In this document: piece by piece, positions 26,591-36,113 of the stretch | Numbering within the stretch: position 1 is the stretch's first letter | Layout of the letters: each line of letters starts with the position of its first letter | Assembly (NCBI RefSeq): GCF_000332195.1 | Contig: NZ_KB235922.1 | Span: 2,949,322 to 3,013,321, forward strand | Origin: Pleurocapsa sp. PCC 7319 | GTDB lineage: Bacteria > Cyanobacteriota > Cyanobacteriia > Cyanobacteriales > Xenococcaceae | Length of the DNA: 64,000 bases | Direction: 5' to 3' | Translations under genes and position numbers: made by a program | Notes under the pieces: generated by a model | What the model was told of the DNA's origin: nothing | The model's database searches: none | Seen by the model: the letters and a program-made list of their open reading frames with translations, nothing else

Positions 26591-28807
26591 TTAGTTCACT
26601 TTAAGAAATCTCGCTGCATCAGCTATAACCTTGCCATTAGCTTTATCATTAACGATACGAAGATAGGAATGTCCATCAAGTTGATAGGTGCCAATTAAAT
26701 TCCAGCCACGAATGATCGCTTTTCTTTGGTTTAGCTGTTTTATCTCCTTTCCTCCTAAATGATTCACAATTATTTTGGCATTAGTGGCTCTGTCTTTTCC
26801 TGGCTGCCACCATAGGTATACTTCATACTTTCCCCGTTCTTTAATATTGGGCTGCCACTGTGCCCAGGTATTTGAATCAGCATTTGCCACAAGATAGTCT
26901 TTATCGTATTGTTTATAGCTTCTTGGAGCTGTGACCCATCCATCGCTCATAGAAAAACCGCTTTCGCTATTATCCACAAAATCTTGCTCGATTTCACGAT
27001 CCCAATTCCACTTACGTCCTTGCCAAGTGCTATAAGTCATCATTAAGTCTCGCGCCCTGAGGAAATGATACTTGCGCCCCTCGGGATTAGCCAGGAGATT
27101 TTCTTCAAGTGTTTTAGCAATTTTAAAGTAATCGTAGTTTTGCCAATAAGTTGCCTTGCCAATAGACACTGGCATGAATTGTGGTCCTGGATGGGTCTTT
27201 GCCCATTGACGAATATCATCAGCAATTTCTCGAACATTTTCTATCTTTGCATATTTAGAATCTTGAAACATATGCATTCCAATCACTGCTGTATCTGGAT
27301 TAGTTGCATCCAAACGCTGTACTGGTTGCTTGACATTGTAAATTCCTTGAATTACGCCCAACCAATTAACAATATCGGCTCGGTGTCCTTCGGCATCACA
27401 AAAATTGTTAACTACAGGTAAATCAGTATCCTTAGCAAAAGTACGCCAAACATAACCAGCTTGCTCAGAGTTGCTGAGTCTAGTACACATCCATTTATCA
27501 GCCCAAATGATTCCCATATCGTTTTCAGGAGGCAAAACCTGAGCGTACCAATTGTAAAGTGGCGGAGTGAGATGAGCTAAAATCGGCGCAACAGACCAAG
27601 TAATTCCTCTCTGTCCAAAGTCAGGACTTTGCTTGAAAAGACCAAACATTCCTTTAAAGGTATGATCGAGATTATCTCCATCGGCTATCCACCAAGTAAT
27701 AAAAACATCTTTTTCATTAACAGGATATGCTTTGGAATCAGGTAAATTGACTTGGCTGTCTGGATAGGCATCAAGTACGCTGAAATTTGATGATATTGAT
27801 GTCCCAATAACATAATAACTTGTATGACTTAATACTTTAGGTGTTTCAGAGGTTTCTGTTCTTCCAGGATGGGAAGGGACCCAGCCTATAATTCCAGCCC
27901 TACCTTCAATTAACCCGGGCTGTTGTAACATCTTCATAAGAGCCTGATCGTCATTGGCGTCAGCAACATCGATGTTGAAGGCGAAACCATTTGTTGCCAC
28001 TGCGTAATCAATTACTCCGAAGGATAAAAGTGTATCTGATTCATAAGGGCCAGGATTATCCCAAGAATTCACACCAGTGGAATATAAAAGCTGATGTTGG
28101 CGATTTGAAGTAGCAAAATAATTATCGACTAGCCAGTTCAGTACTTGCCAATCGTGTTTGAAATCCAACTCTCGAAGGTCAAGTAGTTCGGTAAAGGAAA
28201 ATCCCCAGCTTTCTATTAGCTCTTTGAGTTCTGGCGAAACCGCGAGGTAGTTTTTTTGAGCGGCAATGGTCACTGCTGCTCCCGAAGTAGCTAGCCGTAC
28301 CTGTCCCTCTAGGTTTGGGTCCCACACTACCCAACCCTTAATTATGTTGGGGTATTTTATTGTGATGTATTCGAGGATTGCATGAAGTCCACCATTAACA
28401 CCTACCTGGCGTTGGAGATCCTTTCTTGGTAAGTCTTTCACCTCAGGTAAGGTCTCAAGCATTACTTTTTGAAAGTCCCAATCATTACTTCCTGTGTAGC
28501 CAGATTGAGAGTTATCGTTGAAGAGCCAAATTTTGTCTGCGCTTTGTCGATTGACCAAACCTTGTATTACCCTTGAGGTTAAAATTGCATCCGCTTGATC
28601 TTTTTCTTCTTGTTTAATGCCTATATCAACCGTAATAATTTTCTCTGGCAAAGGCATTTCATTGCGATCGCCTAAAGAAACAACAACTTCAGATGGAAAA
28701 GTCAACTTTGATTTTAAAGGAGAATAGTTGGCGACAATTATTAATAAAATTGCAGCAGCAAAAAAAAGAAATAAATGTTTTTTTCTCAAGATAAAAATCA
28801 ATAACAT
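26591..28807 (-). CDS. GxGYxYP-like putative glycoside hydrolase with golvesin-type C-terminal domain
   Basis: A 738-residue protein; ATG at 28807 is preferred over TTG at 28822. Residues about 1-25 form one membrane helix or signal anchor (LFLFFAAAILLIIVANY). The main region (about 45-560) resembles the GxGYxYP family of putative glycoside hydrolases, including FITWWIADGDN and a degenerate AGYVW. The last 120 residues (GKYEVYLWWQPGKDRATNAK … ADAARFL) match the golvesin/Xly carbohydrate-binding-like beta-sandwich. It is likely extracytoplasmic and may trim or bind the exported polysaccharide. The activity of the family is not established. Confidence 0.62.
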   Translation of the reverse strand: MLLIFILRKKHLFLFFAAAILLIIVANYSPLKSKLTFPSEVVVSLGDRNEMPLPEKIITVDIGIKQEEKDQADAILTSRVIQGLVNRQSADKIWLFNDNSQSGYTGSNDWDFQKVMLETLPEVKDLPRKDLQRQVGVNGGLHAILEYITIKYPNIIKGWVVWDPNLEGQVRLATSGAAVTIAAQKNYLAVSPELKELIESWGFSFTELLDLRELDFKHDWQVLNWLVDNYFATSNRQHQLLYSTGVNSWDNPGPYESDTLLSFGVIDYAVATNGFAFNIDVADANDDQALMKMLQQPGLIEGRAGIIGWVPSHPGRTETSETPKVLSHTSYYVIGTSISSNFSVLDAYPDSQVNLPDSKAYPVNEKDVFITWWIADGDNLDHTFKGMFGLFKQSPDFGQRGITWSVAPILAHLTPPLYNWYAQVLPPENDMGIIWADKWMCTRLSNSEQAGYVWRTFAKDTDLPVVNNFCDAEGHRADIVNWLGVIQGIYNVKQPVQRLDATNPDTAVIGMHMFQDSKYAKIENVREIADDIRQWAKTHPGPQFMPVSIGKATYWQNYDYFKIAKTLEENLLANPEGRKYHFLRARDLMMTYSTWQGRKWNWDREIEQDFVDNSESGFSMSDGWVTAPRSYKQYDKDYLVANADSNTWAQWQPNIKERGKYEVYLWWQPGKDRATNAKIIVNHLGGKEIKQLNQRKAIIRGWNLIGTYQLDGHSYLRIVNDKANGKVIADAARFLKVN

Positions 28808-28822
28808 TACAAGAATAAACAA

Positions 28823-29545
28823 TCAATCTTGTTTGGCCAATATTTTAAATTTTATGTATAATTCATTTGCTTTTTCTAATAAATAGTTATTTGATTCTAG
28901 TTTAAAATCTTGTTTTTTCTGTTTCTTTAATTTTTTTCTCTCTCCTTGAGGCGGTTTCCATTGATTTGCTTGAGCCATATCAACTACATCAAATTTTGTT
29001 CCAAACCTAATGTTTATTCTTTGGACTACTCGATCAAAATATCCTGTAGTTTGTTCAAAAGTACTTACTATGCAATTAGCTGCATAAGGTTCTAGCTTAG
29101 AATAAAAACTAATATAACTTTCTAATCCTTGCTGAATAGAAATATATGGCCAGCGGCTAGTAAGAGATAGAACGGCTTTTTCAGGTTCTCTTATGACAAG
29201 CAAAATAGGAATATTTTTACGGGCAGCCTCTATGATTTGAGCAGGCGAATGCAAATGATGAGCAATGCGAACATATTTTGTTTGACTCTTTTGAAATACA
29301 AATGCGGCAAAGCTATTGGCTGAACCTTGAAAGCCATCTATGACTAATTCAGTATCACTGCTTATCATACGTTCGCTGGGATTTTGCTTGAAGGATTTAA
29401 ATTTTTTACAATCCCAAAGAATGTAGGGTAAATAAAAAAGTTTTAATTGAGGTTCTCTTGCTACCAAGGAGCGAAATACAAAATTAAATTGTCTAAGATA
29501 AGTCATTAATGAACTATACGGAATTTTATTAATTATTTTTAACAT
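28823..29545 (-). CDS. sulfotransferase-like protein, divergent
   Basis: A 240-residue protein. The PAPS 5'-phosphate loop region is recognisable as IDGFQGSANSFAAFVF near residues 69-84, and the 3'-phosphate motif as LVIREPEKAVLSLTSRWP near 116-134. It lacks the GxxKxGTT form of the other three sulfotransferases here. Its stop codon comes just before the start region of the GxGYxYP gene, so both are co-transcribed. It probably sulfates a sugar of the polysaccharide. Confidence 0.65.
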   Translation of the reverse strand: MLKIINKIPYSSLMTYLRQFNFVFRSLVAREPQLKLFYLPYILWDCKKFKSFKQNPSERMISSDTELVIDGFQGSANSFAAFVFQKSQTKYVRIAHHLHSPAQIIEAARKNIPILLVIREPEKAVLSLTSRWPYISIQQGLESYISFYSKLEPYAANCIVSTFEQTTGYFDRVVQRINIRFGTKFDVVDMAQANQWKPPQGERKKLKKQKKQDFKLESNNYLLEKANELYIKFKILAKQD

Positions 29546-29627
29546 CGATGCTTGAATATATTTATATATTGTTATTAGCTAATTGATTATTTATAGTTGA
29601 TAATTGATCGATTGGAATCGAGGTTTA

Positions 29628-30470
29628 TCAACGCCAAATATCAAGATTTACATCTAGTAGAACTTCTAATTTTTCAATATCTCTTGTGAATTTTTCTTGT
29701 AATCTTAATTTTGTTTTTTCCTGCATAGTTGGTAAGCTCTGCTGAGCGCCTATTTTAAGAATTTTTCGAATTCCCAATGAGTCGAATAGATTTATTATCA
29801 AATCTAAATCATGCTTTGATAATTTACGATTAACTAGACCCGCCAAATAGTTTAATTGGCTATATTTAGGAATATAGCTTTGATTGACTCTTTGTAATCC
29901 AATAGTATTGCTAAATCCTTCAGACGATATTTTTAAAAAATTGGCAATTGTTTTTTTTGTCTCATTTATATGTGTAATAGATTGCTCAAAAACAAGAAAA
30001 CATATCTGCTTTTGATCGTAAAATTCTAAAAATGGTTCTAAATTGTGTGCATAAAAGCTGTGTTTAATAACCCAAGGTCTGTCAATTAGAAAGTCCTCAA
30101 AAGACTTATTATATCCAGCACGAACTGCATGACCATATTGCGAATAAACTCGATTTACTGGATTACGTACCATTAGAATAAGCTTTTGTATTGATTTTAC
30201 AGAAGCTATCCTTTGAGCACACTTTCTAGGTTGCGATAAATATCTAGGCGTAAATTCTCCAATAGCTTTATATTTAGTTGCAATTTCTGAACTAGGAAAA
30301 AATGATTCATACCATCCAAGTCCTTTACTATAATTATCATCGAAGTTAAAGAAATTAATCTCTTTTCTTCTTGTTGGCATATATATACTTGGATGTTGTT
30401 TGAGTAATTCATGTAGCCAAGTTGTGCCGCACTTAGCTGCTCCAATACCAATAAAGTTAGGAAGTGTCAT
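29628..30470 (-). CDS. sulfotransferase
   Basis: A 280-residue PAPS-dependent sulfotransferase. The 5'-phosphosulfate loop is GIGAAKCGTTWLHELLKQ at residues about 7-24, and the 3'-phosphate motif is LILMVRNPVNRVYSQYGHA near 96-114. The length and ordering match bacterial heparan/chondroitin-type sugar sulfotransferases. It lies 17 bases from the polymerase-like gene and shares its operon. It should transfer sulfate from PAPS to a sugar hydroxyl. Confidence 0.88.
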   Translation of the reverse strand: MTLPNFIGIGAAKCGTTWLHELLKQHPSIYMPTRRKEINFFNFDDNYSKGLGWYESFFPSSEIATKYKAIGEFTPRYLSQPRKCAQRIASVKSIQKLILMVRNPVNRVYSQYGHAVRAGYNKSFEDFLIDRPWVIKHSFYAHNLEPFLEFYDQKQICFLVFEQSITHINETKKTIANFLKISSEGFSNTIGLQRVNQSYIPKYSQLNYLAGLVNRKLSKHDLDLIINLFDSLGIRKILKIGAQQSLPTMQEKTKLRLQEKFTRDIEKLEVLLDVNLDIWR

Positions 30471-30487
30471 AAAAAATTCTCCCAGCC

Positions 30488-31957
30488 CTATAATATAAAA
30501 TTTTTTTTCTGCTTAGTATTGTCTTGATATTGATAATATTTGTAAGCTGCCATGGCTATCCCCAAAAACCCCCAAATAGGCATAGCATATTGTTCTGTTG
30601 TCACGTTACTAGTAGTCATTCGCGCCAAAGAACCTAAAACAATAGTTCTGGAAGCAATAGTAAACAGATCTAATTGTCGTCTTTGGAACAGTTTAAACAA
30701 AAGCAGGGCTATTCCACCAATATAGGCAATAAGAGCAAACCAACCAAAAGAAACTAGGATCACCAGATAACCATTGTCATTGGTAGAAAAAAGAGCTTGA
30801 TTATAGTTTCCACCTGTTGGGGCTTGTCCTGGTGCCAATAAACCCCAACCGATAAACTCAGATAAAGCATAATTAATTCCCCTGTCAAAAGTTATTAGTC
30901 TCGAATTTAAGCTACCATCTTTTCCCAGCTCAGAAAATGTTTCTAACCTAGAGCTGATAACTTCAGAGAATGGCTCCATCGTAGCTAATGGAATAGTAAC
31001 AACTACTATTGTTGTAATGGCAAGAATTATACGAAGTTGATGACGATCTTTAAGGGATATAACAAAAAGTAAAAGAGTTATTAACCAACTGTACCAAGCA
31101 GTACGCACTTTCGATAACAGAAAGGCAAGATAGCCAAACCCAGCAGCGGGAAAACGTAACTTCTCTTTACTAATCAACAACAGCAATAAACCAGGCATGA
31201 GGTTGAAGGCAAAAGTCATCGAGTTGCCCATCGTACTCCAAACTCTAATTCCCAAAGGCTCGGGAACTCCCATATATGAAGCATAAGTATCGTCACCAGG
31301 GCTATACAAAAAGAATTTATCCCACTCAGGTGCGACTAAAAATTGGAAAACTCCATAAATTCCCATCACCAAAACCCCCCAGAGAAAAACTCTCTGAAAG
31401 TTTTGACGGTACTTGGGATAATCTCGCCAATTGACAAATAAGTGGAAACCAAAAAGAATAGGACTTAACCAATCAAACAAAATTAGTATTTCGCGCTCAT
31501 AGTCAGTTATAGGTTGTCGAATTAATCCTATAAAAAAGGCATAGAAAACACTGGCAAAACAAAGCATGAAAGGCAAGCCATCGCGCTTATAAGTTCTAGG
31601 CAAGTAGCGTACCAAAGTAGCTAAGGAAATTGAAGTTACTAGTAATGGCGTTAAGTGATAGGGCCAAGGGGTAATATAACCACACCGATAATCGATTAAG
31701 CGCCGCATAAATGTGCCTAAAAACCACATCCACCAAGTAAAACCGACATAGAGAATAGGATAACGACGATAGAAAAATACACCAACGGCGAATGAACCAA
31801 GGGGAAAAATTGGAATAGCAAGACGAGGAGCGACCAGCAGAAAGACGCTTATGACAAATACTAATCCTAGAATTGCCATCCATGCTGGCTTTGGTTCTAG
31901 GTTTATTTGCCAACCTCTTTTATAAGAACTTTTAGAAATTAATTGTTTCCCTTCCAC
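30488..31957 (-). CDS. O-antigen polymerase/ligase-like membrane protein (Wzy/WaaL type)
   Basis: A 489-residue polytopic membrane protein starting at GTG 31957. Around ten to twelve hydrophobic segments are visible, with a larger extracytoplasmic loop in the second half (about residues 325-395, including STNDNGYLVILVSFGW), as in the Wzy_C/O-antigen ligase superfamily. In this locus the expected role is polymerisation of lipid-linked repeat units on the outer face of the inner membrane. Ligase activity cannot be excluded from sequence. Confidence 0.8.
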   Translation of the reverse strand: MEGKQLISKSSYKRGWQINLEPKPAWMAILGLVFVISVFLLVAPRLAIPIFPLGSFAVGVFFYRRYPILYVGFTWWMWFLGTFMRRLIDYRCGYITPWPYHLTPLLVTSISLATLVRYLPRTYKRDGLPFMLCFASVFYAFFIGLIRQPITDYEREILILFDWLSPILFGFHLFVNWRDYPKYRQNFQRVFLWGVLVMGIYGVFQFLVAPEWDKFFLYSPGDDTYASYMGVPEPLGIRVWSTMGNSMTFAFNLMPGLLLLLISKEKLRFPAAGFGYLAFLLSKVRTAWYSWLITLLLFVISLKDRHQLRIILAITTIVVVTIPLATMEPFSEVISSRLETFSELGKDGSLNSRLITFDRGINYALSEFIGWGLLAPGQAPTGGNYNQALFSTNDNGYLVILVSFGWFALIAYIGGIALLLFKLFQRRQLDLFTIASRTIVLGSLARMTTSNVTTEQYAMPIWGFLGIAMAAYKYYQYQDNTKQKKNFIL

Positions 31958-32013
31958 TTAGTTTCTCCAAGATGAAAACATTTAGTTATTACTTGCCTAC
32001 ATTAATTCTTCCC

Positions 32014-32997
32014 CTATCTACGCGGGAGCGTTTCTGGTAAAGACGTCTGAGAAAGCTTTGAGCAACTACTTTCTATACCCTCTCGCCAAGCTAAGAGTCC
32101 TTGCCAACGTCCTCGCATTGATATCAACCATTTTTTTCCTGCTAACTTACCTTCCTTCGGAAAAAATCTTACCAACTGCACTACACCAAAACCTTTTCTG
32201 GTGCCAACTAAAATTGTCCAAACAAGATAAACGACTTTTCTCATAGTTGGTAAATATTCGAGTAAAACAAGGGTCTGGTTATGAACTTCATTAAACCAAG
32301 CAACTTCATTAAATTGACCTCGTCGATCCTCGTCAAAACGTAAACCCTGATAATGGTCTATCTCTACCAAAGGATCGTAAATTAATTTCCAACTACTTTT
32401 CTTGACATTCAAAGCAAAAGCTAAGTCATTATGTACTTCTGCCCCTGAACCCAAGAGTCGCTTATCAAATCGTAAGTTAGCTATAGCAGTTTGCCGGTAA
32501 CTCATATTGGCGCCTTTGAGAATCTCAACTTCACGGGGTTTCCCTATACCTCGATGATGCTCTCCAATAGTTCGTCCAAACCACTGGACTTTACCAACAA
32601 TTTTTCGTTCACCTTCCATCAACTTGTTGCCAATATACAACCAGTCTCGTCCACCAACACCTCCAATCTGACTATCATTCAGAAAATGAGACTCAATACG
32701 AGCTAACCATTCAGGACGAGGTGCTGCATCGTCATCTGTAATTGAAATAATTTCACTTCGAGCTTCATCTAGACCAGCATTTAAAGCTGCTACTTGTCCT
32801 GGAATAGTTACTTTAACGTTACGTAGTGGCAAGGATTCATGATTGAAATTTTTTAGGAAAGTCCAGGTTTCAGCATCAGTATCGCGAACGATTATTAACA
32901 CTTCATCAGCTGGTCGCGTTTGATTTTTCAATGCGTTCAAACAACGTACCAAATCCTGGGGACGACGATAAGTAGGTATAATAACAGTAATATTCAT
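32014..32997 (-). CDS. glycosyltransferase family 2
   Basis: A 327-residue GT-A enzyme. It starts ITVIIPTYRRPQDLVRCLNAL, has the metal-binding ITDDDAAPRPEW motif near residue 90, and GANMSYRQ near 165. A single hydrophobic patch near 255-270 may be membrane-associated. It is 57 bases upstream of the polymerase-like gene on the same strand. It adds a sugar with inverting chemistry during repeat-unit assembly. Confidence 0.9.
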   Translation of the reverse strand: MNITVIIPTYRRPQDLVRCLNALKNQTRPADEVLIIVRDTDAETWTFLKNFNHESLPLRNVKVTIPGQVAALNAGLDEARSEIISITDDDAAPRPEWLARIESHFLNDSQIGGVGGRDWLYIGNKLMEGERKIVGKVQWFGRTIGEHHRGIGKPREVEILKGANMSYRQTAIANLRFDKRLLGSGAEVHNDLAFALNVKKSSWKLIYDPLVEIDHYQGLRFDEDRRGQFNEVAWFNEVHNQTLVLLEYLPTMRKVVYLVWTILVGTRKGFGVVQLVRFFPKEGKLAGKKWLISMRGRWQGLLAWREGIESSCSKLSQTSLPETLPRR

Positions 32998-33259
32998 TTA
33001 AGTTTTATCTTTGTAATTTCATTAAATATTTCATTAAATGTATTTCTATGTTTTGGATCGGCAATAAGAGACACAAAGTTAGACATTAAATTTTTTCCAA
33101 GAAACTTACTATACGTAGAAATAAATAAACGCAAATCATTTAGATGTTTATATTCCACCTGCTTAGATCAACTCCATATTTAGTTTTTAGATCTTGCAAA
33201 TCATTTTGTAGTAAATTTAAAACATGATTGCGTTGTTTTGAAGAAATTTTGATATATTC

Positions 33260-34024
33260 TTAATATTTTTTTTGTGTAAGAAGCTTGCGAAATGGTTGTA
33301 ATTTTATTCTTGTTTCATCTGGAATCTGCCTAACTATCGATTTGACAAATTTTGTCTTTCTTATACTTGAATAACCAGGTAAAGTAACTCTTCTGAATAT
33401 TGGATTATACGGATTATGATTAATATTTAATCCTTGAAATTTATAATCCGGATCTATGTCCAAAAATCGACAAACTTTTCTCACAACATTAAGGGGCTCA
33501 TTTTTTAGATTCTCAAAATTCAATAAAAGAATGCTTTCATGAGGAAATCTTTTATAGTACTCTTCTATTTGCATTGCATATTTTGAAGTATCTATTATTT
33601 CGCTATTTATTCCTTCAGAAAGAGGCTTTGCTGTGTCTTTATATAGATGTGCACGTCCATTAGTGTAATGAGACTCTATCCTATCTATTGGATCTCTAAT
33701 GATGTAGATAAATTTAAAATTTGCATTTGTACATGCTTTGATTTTGGCAATATTTTCAGCAGCATTTAGATGAGATGGACTTGTATGCGTTACTCTTGTG
33801 TAAGATACAGTTGCTTCAAGAGCAATTTTATGCTGATTAGAATTCCAGTCCCAAAGGCTTTGGTAGTAATCAAAACCTCTAGAAAATATATCTTTGTTAG
33901 AAAAGAAAAGTGGTTCTTTATTTTTGCAAGCTGAAATTTGGAGGTGTTGTGCTAGGTATTTGAAGAGGCTAGTTGTACCGCACTTCATTGCACCAATAAT
34001 TAAGGCAAAATTATTTATTTTCAT
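33260..34024 (-). CDS. sulfotransferase
   Basis: A 254-residue sulfotransferase. The PAPS loop is LIIGAMKCGTTSLFKYLAQH at the N-terminus, and the 3'-phosphate motif is FIYIIRDPIDRIESHYTN near residues 104-121. It lies in a markedly AT-rich part of the polysaccharide locus between a GT2 and an FkbM methyltransferase. It should sulfate a sugar of the exported polymer. Confidence 0.88.
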   Translation of the reverse strand: MKINNFALIIGAMKCGTTSLFKYLAQHLQISACKNKEPLFFSNKDIFSRGFDYYQSLWDWNSNQHKIALEATVSYTRVTHTSPSHLNAAENIAKIKACTNANFKFIYIIRDPIDRIESHYTNGRAHLYKDTAKPLSEGINSEIIDTSKYAMQIEEYYKRFPHESILLLNFENLKNEPLNVVRKVCRFLDIDPDYKFQGLNINHNPYNPIFRRVTLPGYSSIRKTKFVKSIVRQIPDETRIKLQPFRKLLTQKKY

Positions 34025-34131
34025 TAAGTTACTTAATTAGCTAAGCTAAGTTATCCGGAACATTATTAGTAACTAGTATTATTTATCTATAACTAGTTTG
34101 ATGGTCAGGGTAAAGTAATTATTAAGTAAGA

Positions 34132-34977
34132 TCAACTTGAGAATGGCTGGTCATATTCTTTATGAATTGCGACAATATTTTGATATGCAAATATTTCACA
34201 AAATAAAGGATTGTACGCTTCTAACTTAACTAGTCCGTCAGGAAGCATTCTATAAAATGAATATTCAGGTAATTGCTCATAAAAATCCTTGAAAAAAACT
34301 CTACTCGTAATATTCATTTTGTTGAACTCAAAATGAATGATATCAATAACTTTTTCTTCAATTGATTTTTTGGCTCCAATAAGAACATTCAATTCATTAC
34401 CTTCTGTATCAATTTTTAAAAGGTTAATTTTTCTGATATTGTTCTTATCAACAAAATGGTCTATTGTAGTTAACTTTATATCCCAATATACCGAGCTACT
34501 GCTATGAAATTTTTCTATCACATTCTTATATAAGGAAGCATGTGTAGAACCATCACAATTTTCTTGATAATCAAATAATTTGGAATCACCTTGTATATTA
34601 CTACATCCGAGATTGACTGCTATATAGTTATATTTTGATGCTGCAGCCTGAAGTTTCTTAAAAGTTATTGGATGTGGTTCAAAAGCATAAATTGTGACCG
34701 ATTTAGAAATACTTTTGACTTTGTTGGAATATTCTCCTACGTTGGCACCAACATCAATTACTAAATATTTATCTGAACTTCCTAAAAGTTTCTGTAAAAA
34801 CAAATTTTCGCCATTTATCTTTCTATTATAATTCATGAAACCAAGACCTCGTAAGCTCAAAAAATATAGTTGCTTATTGAGCTTGAAAAATCTTTTTCTT
34901 GCAAATATATATATATATGATTTATGAAAATGTTCTAGAATAGTTTTTTTGAGTAACGTAGTTTTCTTTAGTACCAT
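34132..34977 (-). CDS. FkbM-family methyltransferase
   Basis: A 281-residue SAM-dependent O-methyltransferase of the FkbM family. Motif I is YLVIDVGANVGEYSNKV near 72-88, followed by IYAFEPHPITFKKL, and the characteristic INLLKIDTEGNELNVLIGAK is near 185-205. The basic N-terminal 50 residues are unassigned. In polysaccharide loci these enzymes methylate sugar hydroxyls, which fits here. Confidence 0.9.
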   Translation of the reverse strand: MVLKKTTLLKKTILEHFHKSYIYIFARKRFFKLNKQLYFLSLRGLGFMNYNRKINGENLFLQKLLGSSDKYLVIDVGANVGEYSNKVKSISKSVTIYAFEPHPITFKKLQAAASKYNYIAVNLGCSNIQGDSKLFDYQENCDGSTHASLYKNVIEKFHSSSSVYWDIKLTTIDHFVDKNNIRKINLLKIDTEGNELNVLIGAKKSIEEKVIDIIHFEFNKMNITSRVFFKDFYEQLPEYSFYRMLPDGLVKLEAYNPLFCEIFAYQNIVAIHKEYDQPFSS

Positions 34978-35300
34978 AATAATTATCTAAAAAAGCTAAA
35001 AAGCAAAATTTCACAATAGGTTGACAAAAAAGTTTGAGTCGTAAAAAGAAGTGATAATAATGAGTAAATTATTTTTTTCTAACTCATTAACTAAAGTTAT
35101 TAATGTCTTAATAATTGTTCTATTATTTTAATTATAACTCCAATAAAGTTATCACTTACTATTATATAATCTTATTTTAAATCAAACGATATTATGTAGT
35201 GAGAAATACTTTTTTATTTATATTTATCATTAATGTTGATCGTAATTTTATTTATGATAAAGTAAGATTATAAAGTAACATTTTTCTACTAAATAAATAA
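34978..35300. other. very AT-rich divergent spacer
   Basis: About 320 bases between the FkbM gene (minus) and the GT25 gene (plus), with A/T runs and no GC-rich elements. It should hold promoters for both directions; no boxes are called. Confidence 0.4.
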
Positions 35301-36026
35301 ATGAACAATCCATTTGACTATTTTGAAGAAATTTATTGTATCAATCTTGACGAAAAAATCGAGCGTTGGGAAAAAGTCAAACAAGAATTCAAAAAAATAG
35401 GAATAGAGGATAAAGTTAAAAGATTTAGTGCTGTTCGAGATGAAGTTGGGGGACGTGCAATAGCAGGTTCGTCTCATTTAGCAGTAATAAAAATGGCAGC
35501 TCAAAAGAAACTAAAAAATATTCTGATTTTTGAAGATGATTTGATATTCATAAAATGGAATGAAAAATATATGTACAATGCAATTAATAATTTGCCTATA
35601 GATTGGAAAGTATTTAATATTGGATACAGTTTTGTTGGTAAAGATGCCAAGATAAAATTTCATCATATATCTGATAATTTAATAAAAGTTGAGAGAGGTT
35701 CTGATGTAAGAGGCAATCATACATACGCTATAAATCATAATGCTTATCAATATTTCATAGATAACTTTAGTACAACTATTGCTGAATGGAAAAGAGATAA
35801 TGATGCTAAAAGAAGTTATTTAGATTTATGGTTGGCTAATAATTTTGATCGTTATTGTTTAGTTCCTCTTTTCTCTGTACAAGATCAAGATGTAAAATCT
35901 CAAATACAAATAATGAACTTTATAAAAAATTATCTTATAAAAGATCGAAAATTTAGAAGTCTTAAATATTTATTTGAATATTCAGGCAAACATATTTTAT
36001 GGAGAATTAAAAGTAAGTTAAGTTAA
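35301..36026 (+). CDS. glycosyltransferase family 25 (LPS-type)
   Basis: A 241-residue protein starting with the GT25 signature EEIYCINLDEKIERWEKV and carrying the donor/metal motif ILIFEDDLIFI near 73-83, then a second acidic stretch YLDLWLANNF. It is the only plus-strand gene inside the polysaccharide locus and is very AT-rich with many AAA/ATA codons. GT25 enzymes add galactose-like sugars to LPS or related glycans. Its orientation and composition suggest a separate acquisition. Confidence 0.85.
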   Translation: MNNPFDYFEEIYCINLDEKIERWEKVKQEFKKIGIEDKVKRFSAVRDEVGGRAIAGSSHLAVIKMAAQKKLKNILIFEDDLIFIKWNEKYMYNAINNLPIDWKVFNIGYSFVGKDAKIKFHHISDNLIKVERGSDVRGNHTYAINHNAYQYFIDNFSTTIAEWKRDNDAKRSYLDLWLANNFDRYCLVPLFSVQDQDVKSQIQIMNFIKNYLIKDRKFRSLKYLFEYSGKHILWRIKSKLS

Positions 36027-36113
36027 TAATAGTTTGAAAAATTATTATTAATTTGTTGATTGCTTACTATTTGTTCATTGTTAAAGGAAAGAGCACTTTG
36101 CTGAATAATAACT

